A stretch of DNA of 64,000 nt from Streptomyces sp. A1277 (GTDB taxonomy: Bacteria > Actinomycetota > Actinomycetes > Streptomycetales > Streptomycetaceae). Both the position numbers and the translations under genes were made by a program. The stretch's first letter is position 1. Each line of letters begins with the position of its first letter. The stretch spans positions 1 to 64,000 of the forward strand of contig NZ_SSBI01000047.1 in NCBI RefSeq assembly GCF_004795015.1, given 5' to 3'. Under the pieces are notes generated by a model, which saw only the letters and a program-made list of their open reading frames with translations, was not told where the DNA came from and made no database searches. This document shows positions 56,705 through 64,000 of the stretch, piece by piece.

Positions 56705-57346
56705 ATGGCCCGGAATCGGAACACCGGAGGCCCCGCGCTCGTTGGTCACGACGTGAGCACGACACCACCTGTACTTGCCGCAGAGCTGGCGCAGGCGTGG
56801 GCCGATATTCAGCGGTACCACCCCGAGCTGCCCGATCTCGCCGCACCCGAGTCCCTGATCGGAGAGTCCTCGTCCGCCTGTGGCGCCGAGCTCTCCTTCG
56901 AGCGACTGCTCCATGAGGCAGTCCACGGCATCGCCGCCGCGAGAGGTGTCCGCGACACCTCACGCGCCGGCCGTTACCACAACCGACGATTCCTGGCGAT
57001 CGCCGAGGAGCTGGGCCTCGACCATGCCGAGGAGCCCCATCCCAGCAGCGGCTTCTCGCTGGTCACGCTCAACCCCGAGGCCAAGCGCCGCTACCGGCCG
57101 ACGACGGAAAGGCTGCAACGCGCCCTCAAGGCGCACACCGTGGCCACCGCCGCCGACACCAAGCGCTCCTTCCGCGGCCCCGCCGCCCGGCACGGCTCCT
57201 CCGGAGGGGGCGTGCGGGTCAAGGCCGTCTGCGACTGCGGACGCAATGTGCGCGTGGTCCCCTCGGTCCTCGCGCAGGCCCCGATCGTCTGCGGCGGCTG
57301 CGGAAAGCCGTTCCGGATCCCGGAAGCGGCGGTCGCGGTGGGGTGA
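56705..57346 (+). CDS. SprT-like zinc metalloprotein with C-terminal zinc ribbon
   Basis: The 213-aa product has LLHEAVHG (HExxH; His70, Glu71, His74) followed by RYHNRRFLAIAEELGL, where His92 is a candidate third ligand as in SprT/Spartan proteases. A C-terminal zinc ribbon has Cys-Asp-Cys and CGGCGKPF. The length and ribbon resemble SprT-family proteins. The role is unknown; Spartan-type enzymes cut DNA-protein crosslinks, but that is not shown for this family. ATG 56705 lacks a ribosome-binding site; GTG 56753 is an alternative. Confidence 0.78.
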   Translation: MARNRNTGGPALVGHDVSTTPPVLAAELAQAWADIQRYHPELPDLAAPESLIGESSSACGAELSFERLLHEAVHGIAAARGVRDTSRAGRYHNRRFLAIAEELGLDHAEEPHPSSGFSLVTLNPEAKRRYRPTTERLQRALKAHTVATAADTKRSFRGPAARHGSSGGGVRVKAVCDCGRNVRVVPSVLAQAPIVCGGCGKPFRIPEAAVAVG

Positions 57347-57503
57347 GCCGACGGGGTGTGGCACAATGGCTAGCTGTACTCGACAGTCGCACAGGACCCC
57401 TCTCTCCTCCGGCTGACGCGTCCATCGGGCACCCGAGTACCGCAACCCCACGTGGCATCTTCGTTGTGCCCAACCACGTCATAGACCAGGAGACACCACT
57501 TCC

Positions 57504-57944
57504 GTGGCAGTCAAGATCAAGCTGAAGCGTCTGGGCAAGATCCGTTCGCCTCACTACCGCATCGTCGTCGCCGACTCCCGTACCCGCCGTGACGGCCGGG
57601 CCATCGAGGAGATCGGCCTGTACCACCCGGTGCAGAACCCGTCGCGCATCGAGGTCAACTCGGAGCGCGCGCAGTACTGGCTGTCCGTCGGCGCCCAGCC
57701 GACCGAGCCGGTCCTCGCGATCCTGAAGCTCACCGGCGACTGGCAGGCGCACAAGGGCCTCCCGGCCCCCGCGCCGCTGCTGCAGCCGGAGCCCAAGGCC
57801 GACAAGCGCGCCCTGTTCGACGCTCTCTCCACCGACGGTGAGGAGTCGAAGGGCGAGGCCATCACGCCGAAGGCGAAGAAGGCCGACAAGAAGGCGGACG
57901 AGGCTGCTGACGCTGCCGCGCCCGCCGAGTCGACCGAGGCCTGA
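57504..57944 (+). CDS. rpsP: 30S ribosomal protein S16
   Basis: The 146-aa product has the S16 core [45 protein letters not shown] and [18 protein letters not shown]. An actinobacterial Lys/Ala/Asp C-terminal extension of about 60 residues follows. GTG start. First gene of the rpsP-khpA-rimM-trmD-rplS cluster. Confidence 0.97.
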   Translation: MAVKIKLKRLGKIRSPHYRIVVADSRTRRDGRAIEEIGLYHPVQNPSRIEVNSERAQYWLSVGAQPTEPVLAILKLTGDWQAHKGLPAPAPLLQPEPKADKRALFDALSTDGEESKGEAITPKAKKADKKADEAADAAAPAESTEA

Positions 57945-57946
57945 GC

Positions 57947-58186
57947 ATGCTCGAGGAGGCTCTCGAGCACCTCGTGAAAGGCATCGTCGACAACCCCGAC
58001 GATGTGCAGGTCGCCTCGCGCAACCTGCGCCGTGGCCGTGTGCTGGAGGTCCGGGTGCACCCCGATGACCTCGGCAAGGTGATCGGCCGCAACGGCCGCA
58101 CCGCACGCGCGCTGCGTACCGTCGTGGGCGCCATCGGCGGCCGTGGCATCCGCGTCGACCTCGTCGATGTGGATCAGGTTCGCTGA
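57947..58186 (+). CDS. khpA: KH-domain RNA-binding protein KhpA
   Basis: The 79-aa product, [21 protein letters not shown] onward with the KH loop [16 protein letters not shown], is a single type II KH domain. KhpA binds small and messenger RNAs and partners KhpB in other bacteria. It starts 2 bp after rpsP, with GAG-rich sequence before the ATG. Confidence 0.95.
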   Translation: MLEEALEHLVKGIVDNPDDVQVASRNLRRGRVLEVRVHPDDLGKVIGRNGRTARALRTVVGAIGGRGIRVDLVDVDQVR

Positions 58187-58203
58187 CAGAGTTGAACACC
58201 GGC

Positions 58204-58240
58204 ACGGGCCGGGGAGGGCCAAGCGCCCGCCCCGGCCCGT
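58204..58240 (+). other. Hairpin in the khpA-rimM spacer
   Basis: ACGGGCCGGGG (58204-58214) pairs perfectly with CCCCGGCCCGT (58230-58240). It sits inside the operon, 18 bp after the khpA stop and 25 bp before rimM. It could attenuate rimM-trmD expression or protect the rpsP-khpA mRNA. Confidence 0.7.
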
Positions 58241-58265
58241 CGTCGTACGACAGGAGAGACACAAG

Positions 58266-58844
58266 GTGCAGTTGGTAGTCGCGCGGATCGGCCGCGCCCA
58301 CGGCATCAAGGGCGAGGTCACCGTCGAGGTGCGCACGGACGAGCCGGAGCTGCGGCTCGCGCCCGGAGCCGTGCTGGCCACCGAGCCGGCCACGACGGGA
58401 CCGCTGACGATCGAGACCGGCCGGGTGCACAGCGGCCGGCTGCTGCTGCGTTTCGCGGGCGTGAAGGACCGTACGGCCGCCGAGGCGCTGCGCAACACCC
58501 TGCTGATCGCCGACGTCGACCCGGCGGAACTCCCGGAGGACCCCGAGGAGTTCTACGACCATCAGCTGATGGACCTCGACGTGGTCCTCGCCGACGGCAC
58601 CGAGATCGGCCGGATCACCGAGATCACGCACCTGCCGTCCCAGGACCTCTTCATCGTGGAGCGCCCGGACGGCAGCGAGGTGATGATCCCGTTCGTGGAG
58701 GAGATCGTCACAGAGATCGACCTGGAGGAGCAGCGCGCGGTCATCACCCCGCCGCCCGGGCTGATCGACGCGAGCCAGGCGGTCGTGGCCTCCGCGCGCG
58801 AGGAGGGCGACGGGCCGGCCGCCGCGACGGGCGAGGACGCCTGA
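58266..58844 (+). CDS. rimM: Ribosome maturation factor RimM
   Basis: The 192-aa product has the N-terminal barrel [25 protein letters not shown] and the C-terminal PRC-barrel [13 protein letters not shown] with [17 protein letters not shown]. It assists 16S rRNA head maturation and S19 binding. The start is GTG 58266, with AGGAGAGAC before it. It overlaps trmD by 1 bp. Confidence 0.96.
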   Translation: MQLVVARIGRAHGIKGEVTVEVRTDEPELRLAPGAVLATEPATTGPLTIETGRVHSGRLLLRFAGVKDRTAAEALRNTLLIADVDPAELPEDPEEFYDHQLMDLDVVLADGTEIGRITEITHLPSQDLFIVERPDGSEVMIPFVEEIVTEIDLEEQRAVITPPPGLIDASQAVVASAREEGDGPAAATGEDA

Positions 58845-59665
58845 TGCGCCTCGACGTCGTCACGATCTTCCCCGAGTACCTGGAGCCGCTGAACGTCTCC
58901 CTGGTCGGCAAGGCCCGCGCGGGCGGCCGCCTCGACGTGCACGTGCACGACCTGCGCGACTGGACGTACGACCGCCACAACACCGTGGACGACACCCCGT
59001 ACGGCGGCGGTCCCGGCATGGTCATGAAGACCGAGCCGTGGGGCGACGCCCTGGACGAGGCGCTGGCGGACGGCTACGAGGCGGGGGTGCACTCCCCGGT
59101 CCTCGTGGTGCCGACGCCGAGCGGCCGGCCGTTCACCCAGGAGCTGGCCGTCGAACTCTCCGAGCGGCCCTGGCTGATCTTCACCCCGGCCCGCTACGAG
59201 GGCATCGACCGGCGGGTGACCGAGGAGTACGCCACCCGGATGCCGGTGGTCGAGGTGTCCATCGGCGATTACGTGCTGGCGGGCGGGGAAGCGGCCGTCC
59301 TGGTGATCACCGAGGCGGTGGCCCGGCTGCTGCCCGGCGTGCTGGGCAACGCCGCCTCCCACCAGGACGACTCCTTCGCACCCGGCGCGATGGCCAACCT
59401 CCTGGAGGGCCCCGTCTACACCAAGCCGCCCCAGTGGCGCGGACGGGGCATTCCCGACGTACTGCTCAGCGGCCACCACGGGCGGATCGCGCGCTGGCGG
59501 CGGGACGAGGCGCTGCGCCGTACGGCCGCCAACCGGCCCGATCTGATCGAGCGGTGCGAGGCGTCCGGCTTCGACAAGAAGGACCGGGAGATGCTCTCCA
59601 TCCTCGGCTGGTCGCCGGAGCCCGGCGGCCGATTTTGGCGCAGGCCCGAGGCCGTGGAAGAATAG
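58844..59665 (+). CDS. trmD: tRNA (guanine-N1)-methyltransferase
   Basis: The 273-aa trefoil-knot enzyme makes m1G37. It starts [16 protein letters not shown], with YGGGPGMVMK, the knot motif YEGIDRRVTEEY, and SIGDYVLAGGEAAVLVITEA. TGATG overlap with rimM. Confidence 0.97.
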   Translation: MRLDVVTIFPEYLEPLNVSLVGKARAGGRLDVHVHDLRDWTYDRHNTVDDTPYGGGPGMVMKTEPWGDALDEALADGYEAGVHSPVLVVPTPSGRPFTQELAVELSERPWLIFTPARYEGIDRRVTEEYATRMPVVEVSIGDYVLAGGEAAVLVITEAVARLLPGVLGNAASHQDDSFAPGAMANLLEGPVYTKPPQWRGRGIPDVLLSGHHGRIARWRRDEALRRTAANRPDLIERCEASGFDKKDREMLSILGWSPEPGGRFWRRPEAVEE

Positions 59666-59793
59666 GCCGCTGCTGTACGTCCGCGTGCGCCCCTGCCACA
59701 GGGGGAATGACGCCCGTCCGACGCGATCAGCCCTACGCATTCATCACTCACTCCCGTCGATGACCTGTGGCATCGGCGAAGAAAGCAGACAAC

Positions 59794-60144
59794 ATGGCTT
59801 CCCTGCTCGACGACGTCAATTCCGCGTCGCTGCGTACCGACGTCCCGGCGTTCCGCCCCGGTGACACCGTCAACGTTCACGTCCGCGTGATCGAGGGCAA
59901 CCGCTCCCGTGTCCAGCAGTTCAAGGGCATCGTCATCCGCCGCCAGGGCGCGGGCGTCAGCGAGACCTTCACGGTCCGCAAGGTCTCCTTCAGCGTCGGC
60001 GTCGAGCGCACCTTCCCGGTGCACAGCCCGATCTTCGAGAAGATCGAGGTCGTGACCCGCGGTGACGTCCGTCGCGCCAAGCTGTACTTCCTCCGTGAGC
60101 TGCGCGGCAAGGCCGCGAAGATCAAGGAGAAGCGCGACCGCTGA
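59794..60144 (+). CDS. rplS: 50S ribosomal protein L19
   Basis: The 116-aa product shows [26 protein letters not shown] and [17 protein letters not shown] through to [25 protein letters not shown] 59794 gives the family length; an in-frame GTG at 59767 would add nine residues. It lies 128 bp after trmD and probably has its own promoter. Confidence 0.96.
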   Translation: MASLLDDVNSASLRTDVPAFRPGDTVNVHVRVIEGNRSRVQQFKGIVIRRQGAGVSETFTVRKVSFSVGVERTFPVHSPIFEKIEVVTRGDVRRAKLYFLRELRGKAAKIKEKRDR

Positions 60145-60189
60145 GCTGACTCCCTGGTCCACAGGACGGCCGGATAAGCTCTGGCCCCG

Positions 60190-60960
60190 ATGGACACGGA
60201 AGCAGAACTCCAGGAGCGCGACCGCTCCTCCGCACCCGCTACGGGTCCGGAGGAACGGTCGCGCTCCTCGCGTTTGCGCCACCGGGTCGCCGCCTCGCTG
60301 CCCTGGCGGCGCCTGGGCGCGCTCGGTGCCGCCTGCGCGGTCTTCGTGCTCCTGTTCGGCACCTTCGTGGTGCAGCCCTTCCTGATCCCCAGCGGCTCGA
60401 TGGAGTCCACGCTCCGGGTGGGCGACCGGGTGCTCGTCAACAAGCTGGCGTACCGTTTCGGCTCCGTGCCCCGTCGCGGTGACGTGGTCGTCTTCGACGG
60501 CACCGGCTCCTTCGTGCAGGAGGGCACGGGGGAGAACCCCGTCACCGCGCTGCTGCGCGGGGCGGCGGCGTCCCTCGGGCTCGCCGGGCCGGCCGAGACC
60601 GACTTCGTGAAGCGGGTGGTGGGTGTGGGGGGCGACCGGGTGGTCTGCTGCGACGCGCGGGGCCGGATCGAGGTGAACGGCCGGCCGCTGGACGAGGAGT
60701 ACCTCTTCCCCGGTGACGCGGCCTCCCGGGTCCCCTTCGACATCGTGGTGCCGGACGGCACCCTGTGGATGATGGGCGACCACCGCAGCCGCTCCCGCGA
60801 CTCCCGCGACCACCTGGGCGAGCCGGGCGGCGGCATGGTGCCGGTGGACCGGGTGATCGGGCGGGTCGACTGGTTCGGCTGGCCGCTCGGCCGGGTCGGG
60901 TCCCTGCCGGGCACCTCGGCGTTCGACGGCATACCGGCGCCGGGCCCGGCCCATGGGTAA
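60190..60960 (+). CDS. sipW: Type I signal peptidase, SipW-like
   Basis: The 256-aa serine/lysine protease has one N-terminal membrane segment (LGALGAACAVFVLLFGTFVVQPF). Catalytic Ser is in IPSGSMESTL and Lys in FVKRVVGVGGDRV; box E is MMGDHRSRSRDSRDH. There is no C-terminal membrane helix, unlike SipY and SipZ. It cleaves Sec and Tat signal peptides outside the membrane. First of four consecutive signal peptidases, following rplS by 45 bp; 8-bp overlap with the next gene. Confidence 0.93.
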   Translation: MDTEAELQERDRSSAPATGPEERSRSSRLRHRVAASLPWRRLGALGAACAVFVLLFGTFVVQPFLIPSGSMESTLRVGDRVLVNKLAYRFGSVPRRGDVVVFDGTGSFVQEGTGENPVTALLRGAAASLGLAGPAETDFVKRVVGVGGDRVVCCDARGRIEVNGRPLDEEYLFPGDAASRVPFDIVVPDGTLWMMGDHRSRSRDSRDHLGEPGGGMVPVDRVIGRVDWFGWPLGRVGSLPGTSAFDGIPAPGPAHG

Positions 60961-62029
60961 CCACGGGCGCCACGGCGGTGCGGCCCCCGGGACCACGCCG
61001 CCCGCCGACGGTGCGCGCTCGCTGCCCACCCGGGCCCAGCGGCGCAAGCTGGCCCGCAAGGTGAAGCGCAAGCGGCGCAGGTCGGCGGTGCGGGAGATTC
61101 CGCTGCTGATCACGGTGGCGCTCTTGATCGCGCTGGTCCTCAAGACGTTCCTGGTGCAGGCGTTCGTGATCCCCTCCGGGTCGATGGAGCAGACCATCCG
61201 GATCGGCGACCGGGTGCTCGTGGACAAGCTGACGCCGTGGTTCGGGTCCAAGCCTCAGCGCGGCGACGTCGTCGTGTTCCGCAACCCCTCGGACTGGCCG
61301 CCGCCGAACCAGGCGACCTCCGAGGAGCCGCCCGTCGTCATCAAGCAGGTGAAGGAGGCGCTCACCTTCATCGGGCTGCTTCCCTCGGGCGACGAGCAGG
61401 ATCTGATCAAGCGGGTGGTGGCCGTCGGAGGCGACACCGTGAAGTGCTGCGAGCAGGACGGGCGGCTCATCGTCAACGGCGTGGCGGTCGACGAACCCTA
61501 TGTTTTCCCCGGGGATTCCCCCTCCACCATCAAATTCGAGGTAAAGGTTCCGGCGGGCCGGCTCTTCGTCATGGGGGACCACCGCTCCAACTCCGCCGAT
61601 TCGCGCTTCCACCTGGACAAGACGGCGAACGGCACGATCTCCGAGGACGCGGTCGTGGGGCGGGCGAAGTGGATCGTCTGGCCCTTCGGACACTGGGGCG
61701 GTCTTGAGGAACGCTCGGCGTTCTCGTCGGTCCCGGACGCGCGCGCCGGTACGGCGGCCGGGTCGGGGCCGTCGAATAGTGTGTCGGAGTATCCCAACGG
61801 ATTGACCCGGCTCCCGACCCCTGCGGAACTCCCGCTCGTTATGGGAGTGGTGGGCCTGCATCGGCTAGGACGCGGGCGGTGGCACGGAGTAAGGAGTGGA
61901 TGTGGGGGATTTGGCGGTCGGCGCACGATCCGGACACGAAGAACCCGAGGACCGGCCGGGCTCTCCGGCGCATGCCGAGTCCGCCGGAGAAGCGGCGGAC
62001 GGGGCGGCGGCGGGCGGGGTGGAGAGTGA
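60953..62029 (+). CDS. sipX: Type I signal peptidase, SipX-like, with Gly/Arg-rich tail
   Basis: The 358-aa product has a basic N-terminus RKLARKVKRKRRRS, membrane segment IPLLITVALLIALVLKTFLV, catalytic Ser in IPSGSMEQTI, Lys in DLIKRVVAVGGDTVKC and box E VMGDHRSNSADSRFH. The protease part ends near residue 265. The tail runs through PAELPLVMGVVGLHRLG, a weak second membrane segment, into an Arg/Gly/Cys-rich stretch. The last 128 bp overlap sipY in another frame, so the tail beyond about residue 315 may be an accident of a lost stop. Confidence 0.9.
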   Translation: MGNHGRHGGAAPGTTPPADGARSLPTRAQRRKLARKVKRKRRRSAVREIPLLITVALLIALVLKTFLVQAFVIPSGSMEQTIRIGDRVLVDKLTPWFGSKPQRGDVVVFRNPSDWPPPNQATSEEPPVVIKQVKEALTFIGLLPSGDEQDLIKRVVAVGGDTVKCCEQDGRLIVNGVAVDEPYVFPGDSPSTIKFEVKVPAGRLFVMGDHRSNSADSRFHLDKTANGTISEDAVVGRAKWIVWPFGHWGGLEERSAFSSVPDARAGTAAGSGPSNSVSEYPNGLTRLPTPAELPLVMGVVGLHRLGRGRWHGVRSGCGGFGGRRTIRTRRTRGPAGLSGACRVRRRSGGRGGGGRGGE

Positions 62030-62828
62030 CGGCGGCGCGTCCGGCTCCAGCACGGCCCGCAAGAAGAGCCCCCGCCCGTTCTGGAAGGAACTGCCCCTCC
62101 TCATCGGCGTCGCGCTGATTCTGGCGTTGCTGATCAAGACGTTTCTGGTGCAGGCGTTCTCGATTCCCTCGGATTCGATGCAGAACACGCTCCAGCGCGG
62201 TGACCGGGTGCTGGTGGACAAGCTGACGCCGTGGTTCGGTGCGGAGCCGGAGCGCGGCGAGGTCGTCGTCTTCCACGACCCGGGCGGCTGGCTGGAGGAC
62301 ACCCAGGCACCCGAGCCGAACGCGGTGCAGAAGTTCCTCAGCTTCATCGGTCTCATGCCCTCGTCCGAGGAGAAGGACCTGATCAAGCGGGTCATCGCGA
62401 TCGGCGGTGACACCGTGGAGTGCAAGAAGAACGGACCGGTCGAGGTCAACGGCAAGGCGCTGGACGACAAGTCGTTCATCTTCGAGGGCAACAGCGCCTG
62501 CGACGACGAGCCGTTCGGCCCGATCAAGGTCCCCAAGGGCCGTATGTGGGTGATGGGCGACCACCGGCAGAACTCGCTCGACTCCCGGTACCACCAGAAT
62601 CTGTCGGGCGGCGGCACCGTCTCCACCGAAAAGGTGGTCGGCCGCGCCATCGTGATCGCGTGGCCGGTCAACCGCTGGGCGACCCTCCCGGTCCCGAAGA
62701 CCTTCGACCAGCCGGGCATCAACGCGGCGGCCGCCGCGGCGGCGCCCGGAGCGATCGGGCTCGCGGGCGCCGTACCGCTGGTGCTCTGGCGCAGGCGCCG
62801 CCGGACCTCGCCCCGGCGGGCGACGTAA
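61902..62828 (+). CDS. sipY: Type I signal peptidase, SipY-like
   Basis: The 308-aa product has an acidic, disordered N-terminus (about 60 residues), membrane segment LPLLIGVALILALLIKTFLVQAF, catalytic Ser in IPSDSMQNTL, Lys in DLIKRVIAIGGDTV, box E VMGDHRQNSLDSRYH and a C-terminal helix APGAIGLAGAVPLVLWRRRRR. I choose GTG 61902, with AAGGAG 5 nt upstream; GTG 61896 overlaps that site. A 106-bp block is identical to sipZ. In S. lividans SipY is the main secretion peptidase. Confidence 0.93.
   Translation: MGDLAVGARSGHEEPEDRPGSPAHAESAGEAADGAAAGGVESDGGASGSSTARKKSPRPFWKELPLLIGVALILALLIKTFLVQAFSIPSDSMQNTLQRGDRVLVDKLTPWFGAEPERGEVVVFHDPGGWLEDTQAPEPNAVQKFLSFIGLMPSSEEKDLIKRVIAIGGDTVECKKNGPVEVNGKALDDKSFIFEGNSACDDEPFGPIKVPKGRMWVMGDHRQNSLDSRYHQNLSGGGTVSTEKVVGRAIVIAWPVNRWATLPVPKTFDQPGINAAAAAAAPGAIGLAGAVPLVLWRRRRRTSPRRAT
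62110..62215 (+). repeat. 106-bp block identical to sipZ (copy in sipY)
   Basis: The segment covering the end of the membrane helix and the catalytic Ser box is identical, including silent positions, to 63124-63229; the offset is constant at 1014 bp. Sequence on both sides diverges. Confidence 0.95.
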
Positions 62829-62930
62829 CGGACGGACCGCCCCCTGCCCGCGGGGGCGGTTCTTCCGATTCGGCGGGCCGGCAGGGCGGTCCGGCGGGCA
62901 GGCAACCGGCGCAGAGTGAGGAAGCGGAAC

Positions 62931-63836
62931 GTGAGTGGAGTGGCAGGCGGAGCACGGCCCGAGCAGGAGTCCGCGCAGCAGCCGGAACCGGCCGACGCGA
63001 CGGAATCCGGACCCGGCACCGGGGACGAGCCGTCCCGGGCGTCCGAGGCCGAGCCGGACGGCGGCGGGGACAGTAAGAAGACCTCCCGCCCGTTCTGGAA
63101 GGAGCTGCCGCTCCTCGTCGGGATCGCGCTGATTCTGGCGTTGCTGATCAAGACGTTTCTGGTGCAGGCGTTCTCGATTCCCTCGGATTCGATGCAGAAC
63201 ACGCTCCAGCGCGGTGACCGGGTGCTGGTCGACAAGCTGACCCCCTGGTTCGGCTCGGAGCCGGAGCGCGGCGAGGTCGTCGTCTTCCACGACCCGGACG
63301 GCTGGCTGCGCGACGAGCCGACCCCGAAGCCGAACGCCGCGCAGAAGTTCCTGAGCTTCGTCGGGCTGATGCCGTCCGCCGAGGAGAAGGACCTGATCAA
63401 GCGCACGATCGCGGTCGGCGGTGACACCGTGGAGTGCAAGAAGGGCGGCCCGGTCCAGGTCAACGGCAAGGCACTCGACGAGCCGTACGTCTTCCCCGGC
63501 AACAGCGCCTGCGACGACATGCCCTTCGGCCCGTTCAAGGTGCCCGACGGCAAGATCTGGGTGATGGGCGACCACCGGCAGGACTCGTCGGACTCGCGCT
63601 ACCACACCAACGACGTGAACAAGGGCTTCGTGCCGGTGAGCCAGGTCGTGGGCCGGGCCGTGGTGGTGGCGTGGCCGGTCGGGCGCTGGTCGGTGCTGTC
63701 CGTTCCGGACACCTTCGACCAGCCCGGTATCAGCGCCGCCGCCGGGGCCGCGCCGGGCGCAGTCGGCCTCGCCGGCGCCCTGCCGCTCGTGCTGTGGCGC
63801 AGGCGGAGGCTGACCGCCGGGCGTACTGCCGGGTAG
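62931..63836 (+). CDS. sipZ: Type I signal peptidase, SipZ-like
   Basis: The 301-aa product closely resembles SipY: acidic disordered N-terminus, FWKELPLLVGIALILALLIKTFLV, IPSDSMQNTL (Ser), DLIKRTIAVGGDTVEC (Lys), VMGDHRQDSSDSRYH, and the C-terminal anchor GAVGLAGALPLVLWRRRRL. GTG 62931 follows GAGGAAGC; GTG 62916 is an alternative. It is a tandem duplicate of sipY separated by 102 bp. Confidence 0.93.
   Translation: MSGVAGGARPEQESAQQPEPADATESGPGTGDEPSRASEAEPDGGGDSKKTSRPFWKELPLLVGIALILALLIKTFLVQAFSIPSDSMQNTLQRGDRVLVDKLTPWFGSEPERGEVVVFHDPDGWLRDEPTPKPNAAQKFLSFVGLMPSAEEKDLIKRTIAVGGDTVECKKGGPVQVNGKALDEPYVFPGNSACDDMPFGPFKVPDGKIWVMGDHRQDSSDSRYHTNDVNKGFVPVSQVVGRAVVVAWPVGRWSVLSVPDTFDQPGISAAAGAAPGAVGLAGALPLVLWRRRRLTAGRTAG
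63124..63229 (+). repeat. 106-bp block identical to sipY (copy in sipZ)
   Basis: Second copy of the shared block described at 62110-62215, again spanning the end of the membrane helix and the catalytic Ser motif. Confidence 0.95.
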
Positions 63837-63885
63837 GGTGCCCACGCGGATCAGCGATTGTCGATCTCCGATGGGGGACGCCGGT

Positions 63886-64000
63886 ATGGGTGCAACAGGT
63901 CGTACGGATGACGGCCGCGGCCGGCTCGGCAGCAGGCTGTCCGGGGTGGCCGTGGCGCTCGGCTGCGTGCTCTTCCTCGGCGGCTTCGCCTGGGGGGCCG
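63886..64000 (+). CDS. Partial gene, membrane-anchored protein, 3' end beyond window
   Basis: 38 codons are visible. A basic, Gly/Arg-rich start, MGATGRTDDGRGRLGSRLSG, is followed by a hydrophobic segment VAVALGCVLFLGGFAWGA, so the product is exported or membrane-anchored at its N-terminus. GGGGGAC lies 7 nt before ATG 63886; ATG 63871 in the same frame has no ribosome-binding site. The N-terminus would fit another S26-type peptidase, but no catalytic motif is in view. It starts 49 bp after sipZ. Confidence 0.7.
   Translation, partial: MGATGRTDDGRGRLGSRLSGVAVALGCVLFLGGFAWGA

Overview
The window is core chromosome of a Streptomyces or very close relative. GC is very high and third codon positions are almost all G or C. 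GTG starts are common. Gene content and order match, from memory, the Streptomyces coelicolor segment running from the cvn1 sensor kinase (SCO5544) through gltX, ndgR-leuCD, hupS, gpsA-ddl, thiL, recG, rnc, smc, glcP, ftsY, nsdA, amtB-glnK-glnD, ffh and rpsP-rimM-trmD-rplS to the signal peptidases sipWXYZ (about SCO5596-5599). The assignment rests on remembered synteny plus motifs; no search was run.

Layout. 1-2346 is the 5' part of a conservon-type sensor kinase on the minus strand. 2863-6278 holds a small conserved-looking ORF, an FAA hydrolase, gltX and a HAD hydrolase. 6364-6852 is a five-gene tRNA cluster (Gln-Glu-Glu-Gln-Glu). 6925-8151 is a MerR regulator divergent from a DUF4188 protein, with a perfect 15-bp inverted repeat between them. 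8235-11187 is the IclR regulator ndgR divergent from leuCD. 11292-16465 covers an HU protein, F420 guanylyltransferase, acyltransferase, gpsA and ddl. 16515-21501 covers a DUF3515 lipoprotein, an AsnC-type RAM protein, thiL, thiD, rpmB and a FakA-like kinase.

21565-26640 interrupts this housekeeping run. Tandem 73-bp repeats are followed by a two-gene minus-strand operon encoding an HSP90-family ATPase and a 974-aa TPR protein. recG, rsmD, coaD, a DivIVA-like protein, the DUF177 protein-rpmF-rnc run, mutM, an HxlR regulator, a CAP-domain protein and acylphosphatase follow, up to 36275. A 70-aa coiled-coil gene, a regular array of hyphenated palindromes and a terminator then precede smc (37349-41041). 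The glucose permease gene glcP has a promoter with CTTCAA/TTGAAG half-sites.

42740-49052 contains an LLM flavin oxidoreductase, an NCS1 permease, ftsY, a small prim-pol protein and nsdA. amtB-glnK-glnD (49433-53627) lies behind a well-spaced double GlnR box. ffh, a methyltransferase, a SprT-like metalloprotein, rpsP-khpA-rimM-trmD-rplS and four consecutive type I signal peptidases complete the window. The last gene runs off the right edge.

Functional themes: translation (gltX with its substrate tRNAs, rpmB, rpmF, rpsP, rplS, rimM, trmD, rsmD, rnc), protein export (ftsY, ffh, sipWXYZ), chromosome structure (HU, smc), nitrogen control and carbon uptake. The least explained parts are the HSP90/TPR operon, the palindrome array upstream of smc, the MerR/DUF4188 pair, and the 84-aa ORF with a duplicated motif.
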